DNA of 64,000 nucleotides from CALCHA01 sp035548175 (GCA_035548175.1 DASZTO010000062.1:1-64000); one strand, 5' to 3'. Numbered from the stretch's first letter, positions 42,515-51,794 are shown. The notes: generated by a model from the sequence alone, not told the origin. Numbers and translations: made by a program.

Positions 42515-43702
42515 TCAGAGGTCGAGGCCGCGGAGTTTGTCGGCGCGTTCTTTGATTTCTTCGGATTTGGCGTCGTCGTGCATGGCGTCGTAGAGGCCTT
42601 CGAGGTAGGTGAGGGCGGAGCCGACGAAGGGGTGGGTGGGGCCGTAGACGGATTCGTTGATGCTGACGGCTTCTTTGAAGGCGGCTTCGGCGTCAGGGAA
42701 TTTTTCCTGGGCCTGGAGCACGGAGCCGAGGATCTGGAGTTCGGAGGCGCGATCAAGGCTCATGGGGCCGAAGACTTTGGTGGTGACGGCGAGGGCCTGG
42801 CGGATTTCGTCGGCGGCCTTGTCGTTCTGGTCGGTCATCTGGTCGGCCATGGCGATATTGGCGAGGGCCATGGCGGTTTCGGGGTGGTCGGGTCCCCAGA
42901 GTTTCTGTGCGGTGTCGTAGGCTTTGTGGAGGGAGGCGATGGCGAGTTTGGCGTCGTCGGGGGAGTTGCCGTGGAAGAGGAGATTCATGCCGAGGTTGGA
43001 GAGGGATTCCTCGCATTCGGGGGAGAGATCGCCGGCGAGGCGGCGGCGCATTTCCCAGGCTTGATAGAGGAGGCGGCGGCCCTGGGCCTGGACTTTGTCG
43101 TTGCCGTCTTCCATGACGAGGCCGAGATCGTTGAGGACTTCGGCCATATCGAGGGAATCGGCGGCGCCGTTTTTCTGGAGGAGATCGCGGGCGTCGGAGA
43201 ATGATTTATCGGCGAGGCCGGTTTCGCCCCAGGCATAGGATCGCCAGGCTTTGTTGGTTTCGACGCGGGCGAGCACGAGGGCCTGCCAGTGGACAGTGGG
43301 GTTCAGGAGGGGTTCGGCGCGATCGATGAGTTTGCGGGCGTCTTCGAAGCGGCCGATGCGGAGGTAAACGGTGGCGAGGTCGTTGAGGGGATCGGCGAGC
43401 TGGGGATCGTTGGGGCCTTTGCCGCCATTTTTGGAGCGCTCGATGGCGGTGACGGTCTGCTGGCAGAGGGCTTCGTCTTCGGAGTATTTGGCGGCGCGGA
43501 AGAGTCTTTCGGCGGCGTCGTGGGTGTAAGCGCCGATGGCGGGCGGGGCGTCGGGTTTTTGAGAAGTGGATTTGGCGATGGGGGTGGTGCGGCCGAGGTG
43601 GAGGGGGGCGGAGGCGGAAGTTTGAGCGGCGGGAGCGGCTTGGCAGGCGGCGAGGGCGAGGGCGGCAAGGAGGGGGAGGGGCGCGGGGGGTTTGAGGAGC
43701 AT
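42515..43702 (-). CDS. TPR-repeat lipoprotein
   Basis: A 395-residue protein. The signal peptide ends in a lipobox (LAALALAACQ), so it is membrane-anchored on the outer side of the inner membrane or in the outer membrane. The mature part holds tandem tetratricopeptide-type helices of the kinesin-light-chain style: DPLNDLATVYLRIGRFEDARKLI, AEVLNDLGLVMEDGNDK, ESLSNLGMNLLFHG, TAMALANIAMADQMTDQNDKAADEI and a final repeat near 350. TPR proteins are scaffolds; the partner is unknown. It is convergent with the PEP-CTERM cluster and divergent from the CBS gene. Confidence 0.85.
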   Translation of the reverse strand: MLLKPPAPLPLLAALALAACQAAPAAQTSASAPLHLGRTTPIAKSTSQKPDAPPAIGAYTHDAAERLFRAAKYSEDEALCQQTVTAIERSKNGGKGPNDPQLADPLNDLATVYLRIGRFEDARKLIDRAEPLLNPTVHWQALVLARVETNKAWRSYAWGETGLADKSFSDARDLLQKNGAADSLDMAEVLNDLGLVMEDGNDKVQAQGRRLLYQAWEMRRRLAGDLSPECEESLSNLGMNLLFHGNSPDDAKLAIASLHKAYDTAQKLWGPDHPETAMALANIAMADQMTDQNDKAADEIRQALAVTTKVFGPMSLDRASELQILGSVLQAQEKFPDAEAAFKEAVSINESVYGPTHPFVGSALTYLEGLYDAMHDDAKSEEIKERADKLRGLDL

Positions 43703-43744
43703 GAGGGGATCCTTTGGCGCGGGTCAGGGCATTATAGCGAGGGG

Positions 43745-43818
43745 TTGGGGAATGGGATTGCCAATTGCCCATTGCCGATTGCCCAATGCTGAATGGCAAA
43801 ATGGCAAATGGCAAATGA
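43745..43818 (+). repeat. Heptamer-type array (ATTGCCC/AATGGCA)
   Basis: Degenerate 7-bp units ATTGCCA, ATTGCCC, ATTGCCG and then AAATGGC units lie between the TPR and CBS genes. The two halves are roughly inverse to each other. Confidence 0.6.
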
Positions 43819-43989
43819 GCGGGGGGCGAGCGTCGGGGGCCGGCACGGGGATTGGGAAAATAATCACGTTATTGCATGTTGGGGGGCAGCGGGGTAGGGT
43901 TGGTGGCGTCATATCTGGCGGGCGGCGTCGGGCGCGGGGTGGCGGCGCGGCTTTTGACAATGTGCGGACATTCTTTTCGGGAGGTAGCC

Positions 43990-44448
43990 ATGGCGACAGT
44001 CGCGGATGTGCTGGCGAGCAAGGGTGCGCGGGTGGTGTGCATTGGCCCGGAGGTGATGGTGCTGGAGGCGACGCAGAAGATGAACGGGCATCGGATCGGG
44101 GCGCTGGTGGTGACCAGCGAGGGGGCGGGGCGCGGGGGATGCGACCGGGTGGTGGGGATGTTCACGGAGCGGGACGTGCTGAGCCGGGTGGTGGCGGCGC
44201 AGCGGGATCCGGCGGCGACGCGGGTGTCGGAGGTGATGACGGGGGAGGTGGCGTTTGTGCGGCCGGAGACGGATCTGGACGAGGTGGGGGCGATCATGAA
44301 GGAGCGGCGTGTGCGGCATTTGCCGGTGTGCGAGGGGGAGGGGGAGCTGCGGGGGCTGATTTCACAGGGGGATGTGAACGCGTGGCATATCGATGGGCAG
44401 GCGGCGGCGATTGAATATTTGCATGATTACATACATGGGCGGGGGTAA
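43990..44448 (+). CDS. CBS domain pair protein
   Basis: A 152-residue protein made of two CBS motifs. The first runs VADVLASKGARVVCIGPEVMVLEATQKM...VGMFTERDVL and the second VSEVMTGEVAFVRPETDLDEVGAIMKERRVRHLPV...LRGLISQGDV. Such stand-alone pairs bind adenine nucleotides and regulate partner enzymes or channels. GGGAGGTAGCC precedes the ATG at 43990; the upstream open frame is not needed. No partner gene is adjacent. Confidence 0.9.
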   Translation: MATVADVLASKGARVVCIGPEVMVLEATQKMNGHRIGALVVTSEGAGRGGCDRVVGMFTERDVLSRVVAAQRDPAATRVSEVMTGEVAFVRPETDLDEVGAIMKERRVRHLPVCEGEGELRGLISQGDVNAWHIDGQAAAIEYLHDYIHGRG

Positions 44449-44452
44449 ATGG

Positions 44453-44520
44453 GAGTGGTCAATGGTCAATGGTCAGTAGGTTCTACTTCTGACTTCTGAC
44501 TACTGTCTTCTGACTACTTG
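44453..44520 (+). repeat. Heptamer arrays (GGTCAAT and TTCTGAC)
   Basis: GGTCAAT units change into CTTCTGA/CTACTGT units (period 7) between the convergent CBS and marR genes. The second unit is the one found inside queG. Confidence 0.75.
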
Positions 44521-44524
44521 TTTT

Positions 44525-45031
44525 TTATTCTTCGCCGCAGGTGGCGGTGCAGAGGTCGCGGAGGGTGTGGAGGGCTTCGAGGAGGGTGCGGCGGGCGATG
44601 GGGGGGAGGTGGGCGAGGCGGGCGGCGAGTTCTTTTTCGACGGCGCGGGTGGTTTTGTCGAGGACTTTGCGGCCGGCGGGGGTGAGGGTGAGGGCGATTT
44701 TGCGGCGGTTATTTTTGGGGGTGGTGCGGGAGAGCAGCTTTTTGGCGACGAGGTGTTCGACGAGGCGCGAGGCGGCGGAGAGGGAGAGTGAGAGGTGTCG
44801 CGCGATGAAGGAGAGGTCGGCGCAGGGGACCTTGTGGACGAGAGCGAGGACGCGGAGCTGGGGGAACGAGACGCTGCGCGTGCGGTGGCGGTAGGCGAGT
44901 TCGCGGATGATGAAGGTCATGCGCGGGGAGACGTCGAGGAGTTCCCGTGCGGCGAGCCCGGCGCTGGGCGCGCTCTGCGCGGCGGCGGCCCTTGGGCGCG
45001 GCTTGTCACTTGCATTCTGCAACTGTTGCAT
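44525..45031 (-). CDS. MarR family transcriptional regulator
   Basis: A 168-residue winged-helix regulator. An N-terminal helix leads to SFPQLRVLALVHK, the recognition region LSFIARHLSLSLSAASRLVEHLVAKKLLSR (residues ~75-105) and the wing NNRRKIALTLTPAGRKVLD. It is divergent from the efflux operon at 45106-49563, the classic arrangement for a MarR/EmrR repressor of a multidrug pump. A perfect palindrome TGCAACTGTTGCA overlaps its own first codons and may be its operator, which would give autoregulation. Confidence 0.88.
   Translation of the reverse strand: MQQLQNASDKPRPRAAAAQSAPSAGLAARELLDVSPRMTFIIRELAYRHRTRSVSFPQLRVLALVHKVPCADLSFIARHLSLSLSAASRLVEHLVAKKLLSRTTPKNNRRKIALTLTPAGRKVLDKTTRAVEKELAARLAHLPPIARRTLLEALHTLRDLCTATCGEE
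45018..45030. promoter_or_regulatory. Possible MarR operator palindrome
   Basis: TGCAAC-T-GTTGCA is a perfect 13-bp inverted repeat covering codons 2-5 of the divergent marR and lying ~75 bp before the efflux gene start. MarR proteins usually bind such palindromes near the divergent promoter. Confidence 0.45.
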
Positions 45032-45105
45032 GTACTAATTATGACGCGGATGCGGCGTTGCGGCAAGTGGCCGCAGGCATCCATGGATTTACGGGCGGCG
45101 CGGCG

Positions 45106-46617
45106 ATGCGTGGACGGGCACGAGCGGGGCTGGGACTGCTGGCGGCGGCCGCGGGAGCGTGGCTTCCGGCGGCCTGCACGGTGGGGCCGAACTACGCGCC
45201 TCCGCGGCTGAAAATGGATGGGGCCTTCGGGCCGCTGGTGGCGGGCACGAATCCCGCGACGGAGCCGGCGGGCGTGGTGGTCGATGGGGCACTCCAGGAG
45301 TGGTGGAAATCGTTCAACGATCCGCTGCTGGATCAGCTCATTGCACGGGGGCTGGCGGCAAACCTGGACCTGCGCCAGGCGGCGTTGCGGATTCGCGCGG
45401 CGCGGTCGCAGGAGGCCCAGGTGGCGGGCGGAGCGTATCCGCAGGTGAACGCGAACGGCGGGTACACGCGCCAGCGTTACAGCCAGAATGCGGCGCCGTT
45501 CAACGCCTTCAATGTGCCGGGGTTTCCGTGGGAATTCAATCTCTACGAGCTGGGTTTTGACGCCTCGTGGGAGGTGGACATTTTCGGCGGGACGCGCCGC
45601 GCGGTGGAGGCGGCGGGAGCGGATTATGCGGCGGCGCTGGAGGATGCGTCGGCGGTGCGCGTGAGCGTGGCGGCGGAGGTGGCGCGGAATTACATCGAGC
45701 TGCGCGGGTATCAGCACGAAGAGGAGCTGGCGCGGCGGAACCTGGCGGTGCAGAAGGAATCGCTGGAGATCACACAGGAGCAGATGAACAAGGGCGTGGG
45801 GACGCAGCTGGACGTCTCGCGGGCGCAGGCGGAAGTGGCGGCGACGGAGGCGGCGATTCCGGTGCTGGAGCGCGGGGCATGGGAGGCGATCGTGCGGCTG
45901 AGCGTGCTGACGAACGATTCGACGGACAACCTGCAGATTCTCGAGGACGCCAGGCCGTTGCCGGGGGTGCCGGCGTCGGTGGTGGTGGGCGTGCCGGCGG
46001 ATTTGCTGCGGCGTCGTCCGGACGTGCGGGCGGCGGAGCGGCGGCTGGCGGCGGCGACGGCGCGGATCGGCGAGGCGCAGGCGGCGTTGTATCCGCGGCT
46101 GAGTTTGACGGGATTTTTCAATCTGCAGAGCGCGAGCATTTCGGATTTGTTCCAGTGGAAGAGCCGGGCCTTTTCCCTGGGGCCGGCGGTGGAGTGGCCG
46201 ATTTTCGAGGCGGGGACGCTGCGGGCGGCGGTGGACGTGCGCACGGCGCAGCAGGCGGAGCGGTTGGCGGCGTATGAGGCGGTGGTGCGGCAGGCGGTGG
46301 CGGATGTGCGCGACAGCCTGGTGGAATTCACGACGGAGCGGCAGCGCGGGGGATCGCTCGAACAGGCGGTGGCGGCGGATCGCACGGCGCTGGAGCTGGC
46401 GCAGGGGCTCTATCGGCAGGGGCTGACGGATTTTCTCACCGTGCTCGACGCGGAGCGCGAATTGTTCTCGGCGGAGGATGCGCTGGCGCGCAGCGAGTCC
46501 GACGAAGAAACCTCCCTGGTGGGACTGTACAAGGCGCTGGGCGGCGGGTGGCAGGCAGACCGGAGGGCGGCGGGGGCAACGACGCAAGATGCAAACGATG
46601 CGGTGAAACATGAGTGA
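45106..46617 (+). CDS. Outer-membrane efflux lipoprotein (NodT/OprM type)
   Basis: A 503-residue TolC-family channel. The signal peptide ends in a lipobox-like AAC (WLPAACTVGPNYAPP, where CTVGPNY is the hallmark of NodT-type factors). Two repeated helical hairpins follow: NLDLRQAALRIRAARSQEAQ, ELGFDASWEVDIFGGTRRAVEAA, then DLLRRRPDVRAAERRLAAATARIGEAQAALYPRLSLTG and QGLTDFLTVLDAERELF. It forms the outer-membrane exit duct of the efflux system. ATG at 45106 gives the best signal peptide. It overlaps the next gene by 8 bp, so the operon is tightly coupled. Confidence 0.92.
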   Translation: MRGRARAGLGLLAAAAGAWLPAACTVGPNYAPPRLKMDGAFGPLVAGTNPATEPAGVVVDGALQEWWKSFNDPLLDQLIARGLAANLDLRQAALRIRAARSQEAQVAGGAYPQVNANGGYTRQRYSQNAAPFNAFNVPGFPWEFNLYELGFDASWEVDIFGGTRRAVEAAGADYAAALEDASAVRVSVAAEVARNYIELRGYQHEEELARRNLAVQKESLEITQEQMNKGVGTQLDVSRAQAEVAATEAAIPVLERGAWEAIVRLSVLTNDSTDNLQILEDARPLPGVPASVVVGVPADLLRRRPDVRAAERRLAAATARIGEAQAALYPRLSLTGFFNLQSASISDLFQWKSRAFSLGPAVEWPIFEAGTLRAAVDVRTAQQAERLAAYEAVVRQAVADVRDSLVEFTTERQRGGSLEQAVAADRTALELAQGLYRQGLTDFLTVLDAERELFSAEDALARSESDEETSLVGLYKALGGGWQADRRAAGATTQDANDAVKHE

Positions 46618-47974
46618 ATCGACGCAGGCGGATAAGCAGGTGATGGAGCGCACGCCGGCGCCGGGCGGGGGCACGGCGAACGCGGCGGCCAACGGCAACG
46701 GCCGGCGCGGGCCGAAGAAGCGCTACATCGCGCTGGTGGTGTTTTTGATTCTGGCGGTGCTGGCGGGAATCGGCGGGGGGATCTGGTGGATGTATGCGCG
46801 GCAATTCGAGGAAACCGATGACGCGTCGATCGAGGGAGCGGTGACGCCGATGAGCCCGAAGGTGGCGGGGCTGGTGCAGGATGTGCTGGTGAAAGACAAC
46901 CAGTGGGTGAACGCCGGGGACGTGCTGGTGAAGATCGATCCGCGGGATTTTGACAATGCGGTGCAGGAAGCGACGGCGAACGTGCGGGCGGCGGAGGCGC
47001 GTTTGCAGGCGGCGCAGACAAATGTGGAGCTGGTCGAGGCGGACACGTCGGCGACGCTGGGGCAGGCGGACGCGCAGGTGAAGCAGGAGCAGGCGGGGGT
47101 GCAGGAACAGCAGGCGGCGGTGACGATGGCCGAATCGCAGGTGGCCAGCGCCCAGGCGGATGTGGCGGCGGCGCAGGCGGAGGCGACGCGGCGGCAGGCG
47201 GATTTGAAGCGCTATGAGGCGCTCGATCCGCGGGCGGTTTCGCAGCAGGCGCGCGATGCCGCCAAGGCGGCGGCGGATGCGGCGGACGCGGCGCTCACGG
47301 CGGCGCAGAAGCGCGAAGCGGCTGCGGAGGCGGCGGTGAACCAGGCGCGCTCGCAGGTGGAGGCGGCGCAATCAAAAGTGACCTGGGCGACGGCCGGCGT
47401 GCAGGCGGCGAAGACCGGGCCCGAGCAGCTGGCGACCGCGCAGGCGCAGGTGCGCAGCGCGCAGGCAGCGCTGGCGCAGGCGAACGCGGCCCTGGCCGGG
47501 GCGCAGTTGAACCTGGGATACACGACGGTGCGGGCGCCGATCGCGGGGCGGATCACGCGCAAGGCGGTGCAGCCCGGGCAATACGTGCAGGTCGGCCAGT
47601 TGCTGTTCGCGATCGTGCCCAGGGATGTGTGGGTGACCGCCAACTTCAAGGAGACGCAGCTGGACCGGATGCATCCGGGGCAACCGGCGGAGATCACGGT
47701 GGACATGTATCCGGGCCGGGTGTTCAAGGGGCACGTGGATTCGATACAGGCGGGGACCGGGGCGCGCTTCAGCATGTTGCCGCCGGAGAACGCGACGGGC
47801 AACTTCGTGAAGATCGTGCAGCGCGTGCCGGTGAAGATTGTGTTTGATGAGGATCCCTCGAAGCTGCCGCTGCTGGGGCCGGGGATGTCGGCGGTGCCGC
47901 GGGTGCGGGTGATGGGTCCGGGCAGCGGCGCGACGACGCAGCCTTCGGCGACGTCGACGGCGGCGGGAGACTGA
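46610..47974 (+). CDS. emrA: HlyD/EmrA membrane fusion protein
   Basis: A 454-residue periplasmic adaptor. One N-terminal helix (IALVVFLILAVLAGIGGGIWW) is followed by the barrel-sandwich hybrid (ETDDASIEGAVTPMSPKVAGLVQDVLVKDNQWVNAGDVL), a long coiled coil (residues ~125-290, nearly all Ala/Gln/Glu, about 60 residues longer than in E. coli EmrA) and the second half-motif NLGYTTVRAPIAGRI. It bridges the MFS pump and the outer-membrane channel. It begins inside the 3' end of the channel gene. Confidence 0.92.
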   Translation: MSESTQADKQVMERTPAPGGGTANAAANGNGRRGPKKRYIALVVFLILAVLAGIGGGIWWMYARQFEETDDASIEGAVTPMSPKVAGLVQDVLVKDNQWVNAGDVLVKIDPRDFDNAVQEATANVRAAEARLQAAQTNVELVEADTSATLGQADAQVKQEQAGVQEQQAAVTMAESQVASAQADVAAAQAEATRRQADLKRYEALDPRAVSQQARDAAKAAADAADAALTAAQKREAAAEAAVNQARSQVEAAQSKVTWATAGVQAAKTGPEQLATAQAQVRSAQAALAQANAALAGAQLNLGYTTVRAPIAGRITRKAVQPGQYVQVGQLLFAIVPRDVWVTANFKETQLDRMHPGQPAEITVDMYPGRVFKGHVDSIQAGTGARFSMLPPENATGNFVKIVQRVPVKIVFDEDPSKLPLLGPGMSAVPRVRVMGPGSGATTQPSATSTAAGD

Positions 47975-47976
47975 AG

Positions 47977-49563
47977 ATGTCGGCGGCGGCCTCAGCTTCA
48001 GCAACGCCGGCGCTGGTCCAGTGGAAGCCGCGCGCCAACCCCTGGCTGATCGCCATCGCGGTCATGGCCGCGACCTTCATGGAAGTGCTCGACACCACCG
48101 TCGTCAACGTGTCGCTACCGCATATCGCCGGCAACCTCTCCGCGTCGATCGACGAATCGACCTGGGTGCTCACCAGTTACCTCGTGGCCAACGCGATCAT
48201 TCTGCCGGCGACCGGCTGGCTCAGCACGGTGTTCGGACGGAAGAAGTTTTTGCTGGCGTGCATCGTCCTGTTCACGGTGGCGTCGGCGCTCTGCGGGGCG
48301 TCGGCCACGCTGGGAATGCTGATCATCGCGCGCGTGCTCCAGGGAGCGGCGGGCGGGGCGCTCCAGCCGATCTCGCAGGCCGTGCTGCTGGAATCTTTTC
48401 CCCCGGCGAAGCGCGGCGTGGCGATGGCCGTGTTTGGGATGGGCGTGGTCGTGGCGCCGATCATCGGGCCGACGCTGGGCGGGTGGATGACGGACAATTA
48501 CTCCTGGCGCTGGGTGTTTTACATCAACCTGCCGGTCGGCCTGATCGCGGTGATGATGGTGCAGTTGTTTCTGGAGGACCCGCCATACATACGGGCGGCG
48601 CGGACGGGGAAGATCGACGTGTGGGGGTTTTTGCTGCTGATGATCTGGGTGGGATCGCTGCAGGTGGTGTTCGACAAGGGGCAGCAGGACGACTGGCTGG
48701 CGTCGACGTTCATCCGGACGCTGGTGATCACGGGGGGAATCGGGCTGGTCCTGTTTGTTTTTCGGGAGTTCATGACGGACGCGCCGCTGGTGAATCTGCG
48801 GATATTGGGGAACCGGAATTTCACGGTGGGGGTGGCGCTGATGACGCTGATGGGAGCGGTGCTGTACGGGTCGATCGCGCTGTTGCCGCTGTTCTTGCAG
48901 ACGTTGATGGGCTACTCGGCGTATCAGAGCGGGCTGACGACCAGCCCGCGCGGGTTCGGATCGATCGTCGGCATGATCATCATCGGACGGATCATGGGCA
49001 TCCTGGATTCGCGCATGCTGATCGCCATCGGCTTCATCATCGTGGCGTGGTCGACCTGGGCGTTTGGCAACCTGAACCTCGAGGTGAATTCGTCCGCCAT
49101 CATGTGGCCGAACATTTACAACGGCCTCGGCACGGCGCTGATCTTCGTGCCGCTGACGACGATGACGATGGGCACGCTCAAAAATGAGCAGATGGGCAAC
49201 GCGACCGGAATCTTCAACTTGATGCGGAATCTCGGCGGCGGGATCGGCATCGCGCTGGTCACCACCCTGTTGGCCCGCGGGGCGCAGACGAATCGGTCGG
49301 TGCTGCTCAATCACGTGACGCCCTACGATCTGGCCTATCAGCAGCAGTATTCGCAGATCGAAGGAGCGCTGGCGCCGCAGGTGGGCGCTCCCCAGGCCCC
49401 GCTGACAGCCAACGCCCTCATCAGCGGCCAGGTGGATCGGCAGGCGTCGCTGGTCACGTATGTGGACAATTTCCGCCTGCTGGCGATCGCGTCCCTGGGC
49501 TGCGTGCCGGCGGTGCTGCTGTTCAAAAAGGCGACCACGAAAAGGAAGGTGAGCGTGCATTGA
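47977..49563 (+). CDS. emrB: DHA2 family MFS drug transporter (EmrB/QacA)
   Basis: A 528-residue 14-helix proton antiporter. Signatures: motif A-like TGWLSTVFGRKKFLLACIV near 75, motif C-like GMGVVVAPIIGPTLGGWM near 155, and the N-terminal VMAATFMEVLDTTVVNVSLPHIAG typical of DHA2 pumps (with the D in LDTT). It exports hydrophobic drugs or signals together with the two upstream products. It starts 3 bases after the EmrA stop. Base use here is less skewed than in neighbours, but codon choice still fits the genome. Confidence 0.93.
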   Translation: MSAAASASATPALVQWKPRANPWLIAIAVMAATFMEVLDTTVVNVSLPHIAGNLSASIDESTWVLTSYLVANAIILPATGWLSTVFGRKKFLLACIVLFTVASALCGASATLGMLIIARVLQGAAGGALQPISQAVLLESFPPAKRGVAMAVFGMGVVVAPIIGPTLGGWMTDNYSWRWVFYINLPVGLIAVMMVQLFLEDPPYIRAARTGKIDVWGFLLLMIWVGSLQVVFDKGQQDDWLASTFIRTLVITGGIGLVLFVFREFMTDAPLVNLRILGNRNFTVGVALMTLMGAVLYGSIALLPLFLQTLMGYSAYQSGLTTSPRGFGSIVGMIIIGRIMGILDSRMLIAIGFIIVAWSTWAFGNLNLEVNSSAIMWPNIYNGLGTALIFVPLTTMTMGTLKNEQMGNATGIFNLMRNLGGGIGIALVTTLLARGAQTNRSVLLNHVTPYDLAYQQQYSQIEGALAPQVGAPQAPLTANALISGQVDRQASLVTYVDNFRLLAIASLGCVPAVLLFKKATTKRKVSVH

Positions 49564-49668
49564 GGCGCGAAAAATGGGAAACATTGGTTCAACTGGCGCC
49601 TTTGGGGGAGAATGGCGGGATGCAGTGCGGCGGCGAGGTCGGCGTTGGGGTATGAAAGGAGGTTGATT

Positions 49669-50625
49669 ATGAGAATGTGGCAGATCGGAGCTGTGGCGGG
49701 GATTGTGGGGGTGGCGGCGGCGGGGTTGTTGATGGGGCAGGCAAGGGAGGCTTCGCCGGCGGCGGGCAGCGCGAGCGGCGGCGGGGCGAATGGGTTGCAT
49801 CTGGAGAACGCGGTGGCGGGGATCAAACCGATCGTGTCGCATCTGCGGGATCGGCTGCCCAGTCCGAATCCGGCGCAGGACAAGGAGTGGGGTACGGCGC
49901 GGGATGATGGGACGTCGCGCATCTATGATGTGAATGAGCCGGGGATGGTGGTGTATCTGCCGCCGGAGGGGAAGCGTACGGGGGTGGCGTTGATCGCGTG
50001 TCCGGGCGGGGCGTACACGCATTTGACGCGGGTGGTGGGAGCGGACGGGTGCGTGGAGGCGTTTGTGCCGCAGGGGGTGGCGGTGATTTCGCTGATGTAC
50101 CGGCTGAAGCCGCCGTCGAAGGATGTGGAGGCGGATGCCTTGGCGGACGGGCGGCAGTGCGTGCGGATCGTGCGGCAGCACGCGAAGGAATGGGGAATCG
50201 ATCCGGACAAGATCGGGATGGTGGGGTGGTCGGCGGGGGGCAATCTGATTTTGAACATGGTGAGCCACCAGGATGATGCGGAAGCGGCGGGGAAAGGGAT
50301 GGAGGGGAATCCGCTGGAGGCGGTGAGCGATCGGTTGGATTTTGCGATTCTGCTCTCGCCGTGGCCGGACGGGAAGGGGATCGAAGCGTATCTGATGCCC
50401 AAGGATCCGCCGCCGGCGTTTATCGGGAATGCGGAGGACGATCGGACGGCGCCGGTGACGTTTGCGCGGGCGGTGGCGGAGGAGTGGAAGAAAGCGGGGG
50501 GAAAAGTGGAGATGGATATTGTGCCGACGGGCGGGCATGGGGCGTTTGAGCTGGGGACGGGGACGGCGAAGGATTGGCCGGAGAAGGTGACGCCGTGGTT
50601 GAAGGAGATTGGGATGTTGAAGTAA
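49669..50625 (+). CDS. Secreted alpha/beta hydrolase (esterase)
   Basis: A 318-residue exported hydrolase of the BD-FAE/carboxylesterase-like group. The signal peptide (AGIVGVAAAGLLMGQ) precedes an oxyanion-hole segment CPGGAYTHL near 110, the nucleophile elbow GMVGWSAGGNLI near 188, an acid in GNAEDDRTAP near 260 and a catalytic His in PTGGHGAFELG near 293. It probably removes acyl groups from polysaccharide. AAAGGAGG precedes the ATG at 49669 by 6-7 bases, which sets the start. It is probably transcribed separately from the efflux operon. Confidence 0.85.
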   Translation: MRMWQIGAVAGIVGVAAAGLLMGQAREASPAAGSASGGGANGLHLENAVAGIKPIVSHLRDRLPSPNPAQDKEWGTARDDGTSRIYDVNEPGMVVYLPPEGKRTGVALIACPGGAYTHLTRVVGADGCVEAFVPQGVAVISLMYRLKPPSKDVEADALADGRQCVRIVRQHAKEWGIDPDKIGMVGWSAGGNLILNMVSHQDDAEAAGKGMEGNPLEAVSDRLDFAILLSPWPDGKGIEAYLMPKDPPPAFIGNAEDDRTAPVTFARAVAEEWKKAGGKVEMDIVPTGGHGAFELGTGTAKDWPEKVTPWLKEIGMLK

Positions 50626-50659
50626 GGGTGTTCCGAAGGACGAAAGTTTGCCTGGGGCG

Positions 50660-51178
50660 TCAGGCGAGCCAGGCGTCGATGGGTTTGGCGGTGCGGCGGA
50701 AGTCGCGGGCGGGGAGGTGGACGGTGCCCCAGGCTTCGGAGCGTGGTCGCATGAGTTCGCGGTAGGCGGCGAGGTCGATGGCGAGCATGCCGTACCATTT
50801 GCCGGCGAAGTTGAAGATGTCGGGGAGCGGGGATTCCTCGACGCGTCCGGGCCAGTGGTAGACGAAGAGGAAGAGGGAGGAGAAGCTTGGGCCGAAGATA
50901 TCCTGCCATTGGCGGAGGTCGTCGATGTCTTCGCGGGTGACCCAGTTCTGGAGGGAGGGCGCGCGGCCGGGGGTGGCGGAGAGTTTGCGGCCTTTGACGT
51001 CGACGAGGAGATTTTTGCCATCGGGACGGTAGACGACGAAGTCGAAGGATTTGAGCTTGGCCCCGGCGAAGAGGGCCTTTTTGGCTTCATCGACGGCGAT
51101 GTAGGGCAGGCCTTTGCGGCGGAGGAAATCCTCGAACGCGGCCTCGTAGTGAGCGACAGGTTTGGTGCGCGGTCCCAT
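50660..51178 (-). CDS. HYExAFE family protein, restriction-nuclease-like fold
   Basis: A 172-residue soluble protein with the family signature HYEAAFEDFLR near residue 10. A core resembling the PD-(D/E)xK nuclease fold follows: KSFDFVVYRPDGKNLLVDVKGRK near 43-65 (Asp in FDFVVY, D-x-K in VDVKG), and WVTREDIDDLRQWQDIFG after it. HYExAFE proteins are nearly confined to planctomycetes and have no known role. If the fold call is right, it may be a nuclease for repair, but this is inference. Confidence 0.82.
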   Translation of the reverse strand: MGPRTKPVAHYEAAFEDFLRRKGLPYIAVDEAKKALFAGAKLKSFDFVVYRPDGKNLLVDVKGRKLSATPGRAPSLQNWVTREDIDDLRQWQDIFGPSFSSLFLFVYHWPGRVEESPLPDIFNFAGKWYGMLAIDLAAYRELMRPRSEAWGTVHLPARDFRRTAKPIDAWLA

Positions 51179-51290
51179 GACTTCTCCCGAAGTTTCCCCA
51201 CCTCATCAGGTAGGATACTGATGGTAACGGACGGTCGGCAAATGCGTCTCCAATCCAGCGTCGCGGCGGGTGCGACATTGCATGCGGGAA

Positions 51291-51794
51291 TCACGAGGTG
51301 ACATCACCCTGACTGCCACGACGGGCGGCGTCGCGGGCGAGCGCATCCCGAATGAGCGCGGCCGGAACTCTGAAGGTGGTCCTGGTCAATTCTCCCAAAA
51401 CGGTTGGCAAATGAACGAGGTTCACGCTCGCCGCCTGTTCCAATACCGCGAGAGTTCCGATCACGATCAACCCCTGCTGGCGGGCAAATTGGGTTCCATC
51501 GCGCTCATCGATGAGGACGCGGCCGGCGGCGAGTTCCTTGGCCACCGCGATGGCATGAAGCTCCCCCGGTCCGAATTTCCCCATGGTCCTGGGTTGTACG
51601 CATGCCCGGGTGATGCGTAGCCATGCCGGGGGCGCATCCGCCCACTGGCGCACGACGGGAGGCGTGGCCGAGTGTCGCAATTCCGCGATGACTTCCGGCG
51701 GACAGTGTACTTCATCAAACAGGGCCGGCAAGATATCGCCGCATGCGACCATCACGAGATAATTCAGCGGGGAGGTATCTGAGACGACGATCAC
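51291..51794 (-). CDS. PIN-domain toxin (DUF3368)
   Basis: A 167-residue PIN-like nuclease of a toxin-antitoxin pair. It starts MIVVSDTSPLNYLVM (first catalytic Asp in SDTSPL), has GPGELHAIAVAKEL near 95 (second acidic residue) and RVLIDERDGTQFARQQGL near 110 (further Asp/Glu). Members cut RNA. The start overlaps the stop of the UPF0175 antitoxin by 4 bp. The C-terminal ~30 residues extend past the core. Base use lacks the strand bias of this region, a sign of acquisition. Confidence 0.85.
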   Translation of the reverse strand: MIVVSDTSPLNYLVMVACGDILPALFDEVHCPPEVIAELRHSATPPVVRQWADAPPAWLRITRACVQPRTMGKFGPGELHAIAVAKELAAGRVLIDERDGTQFARQQGLIVIGTLAVLEQAASVNLVHLPTVLGELTRTTFRVPAALIRDALARDAARRGSQGDVTS

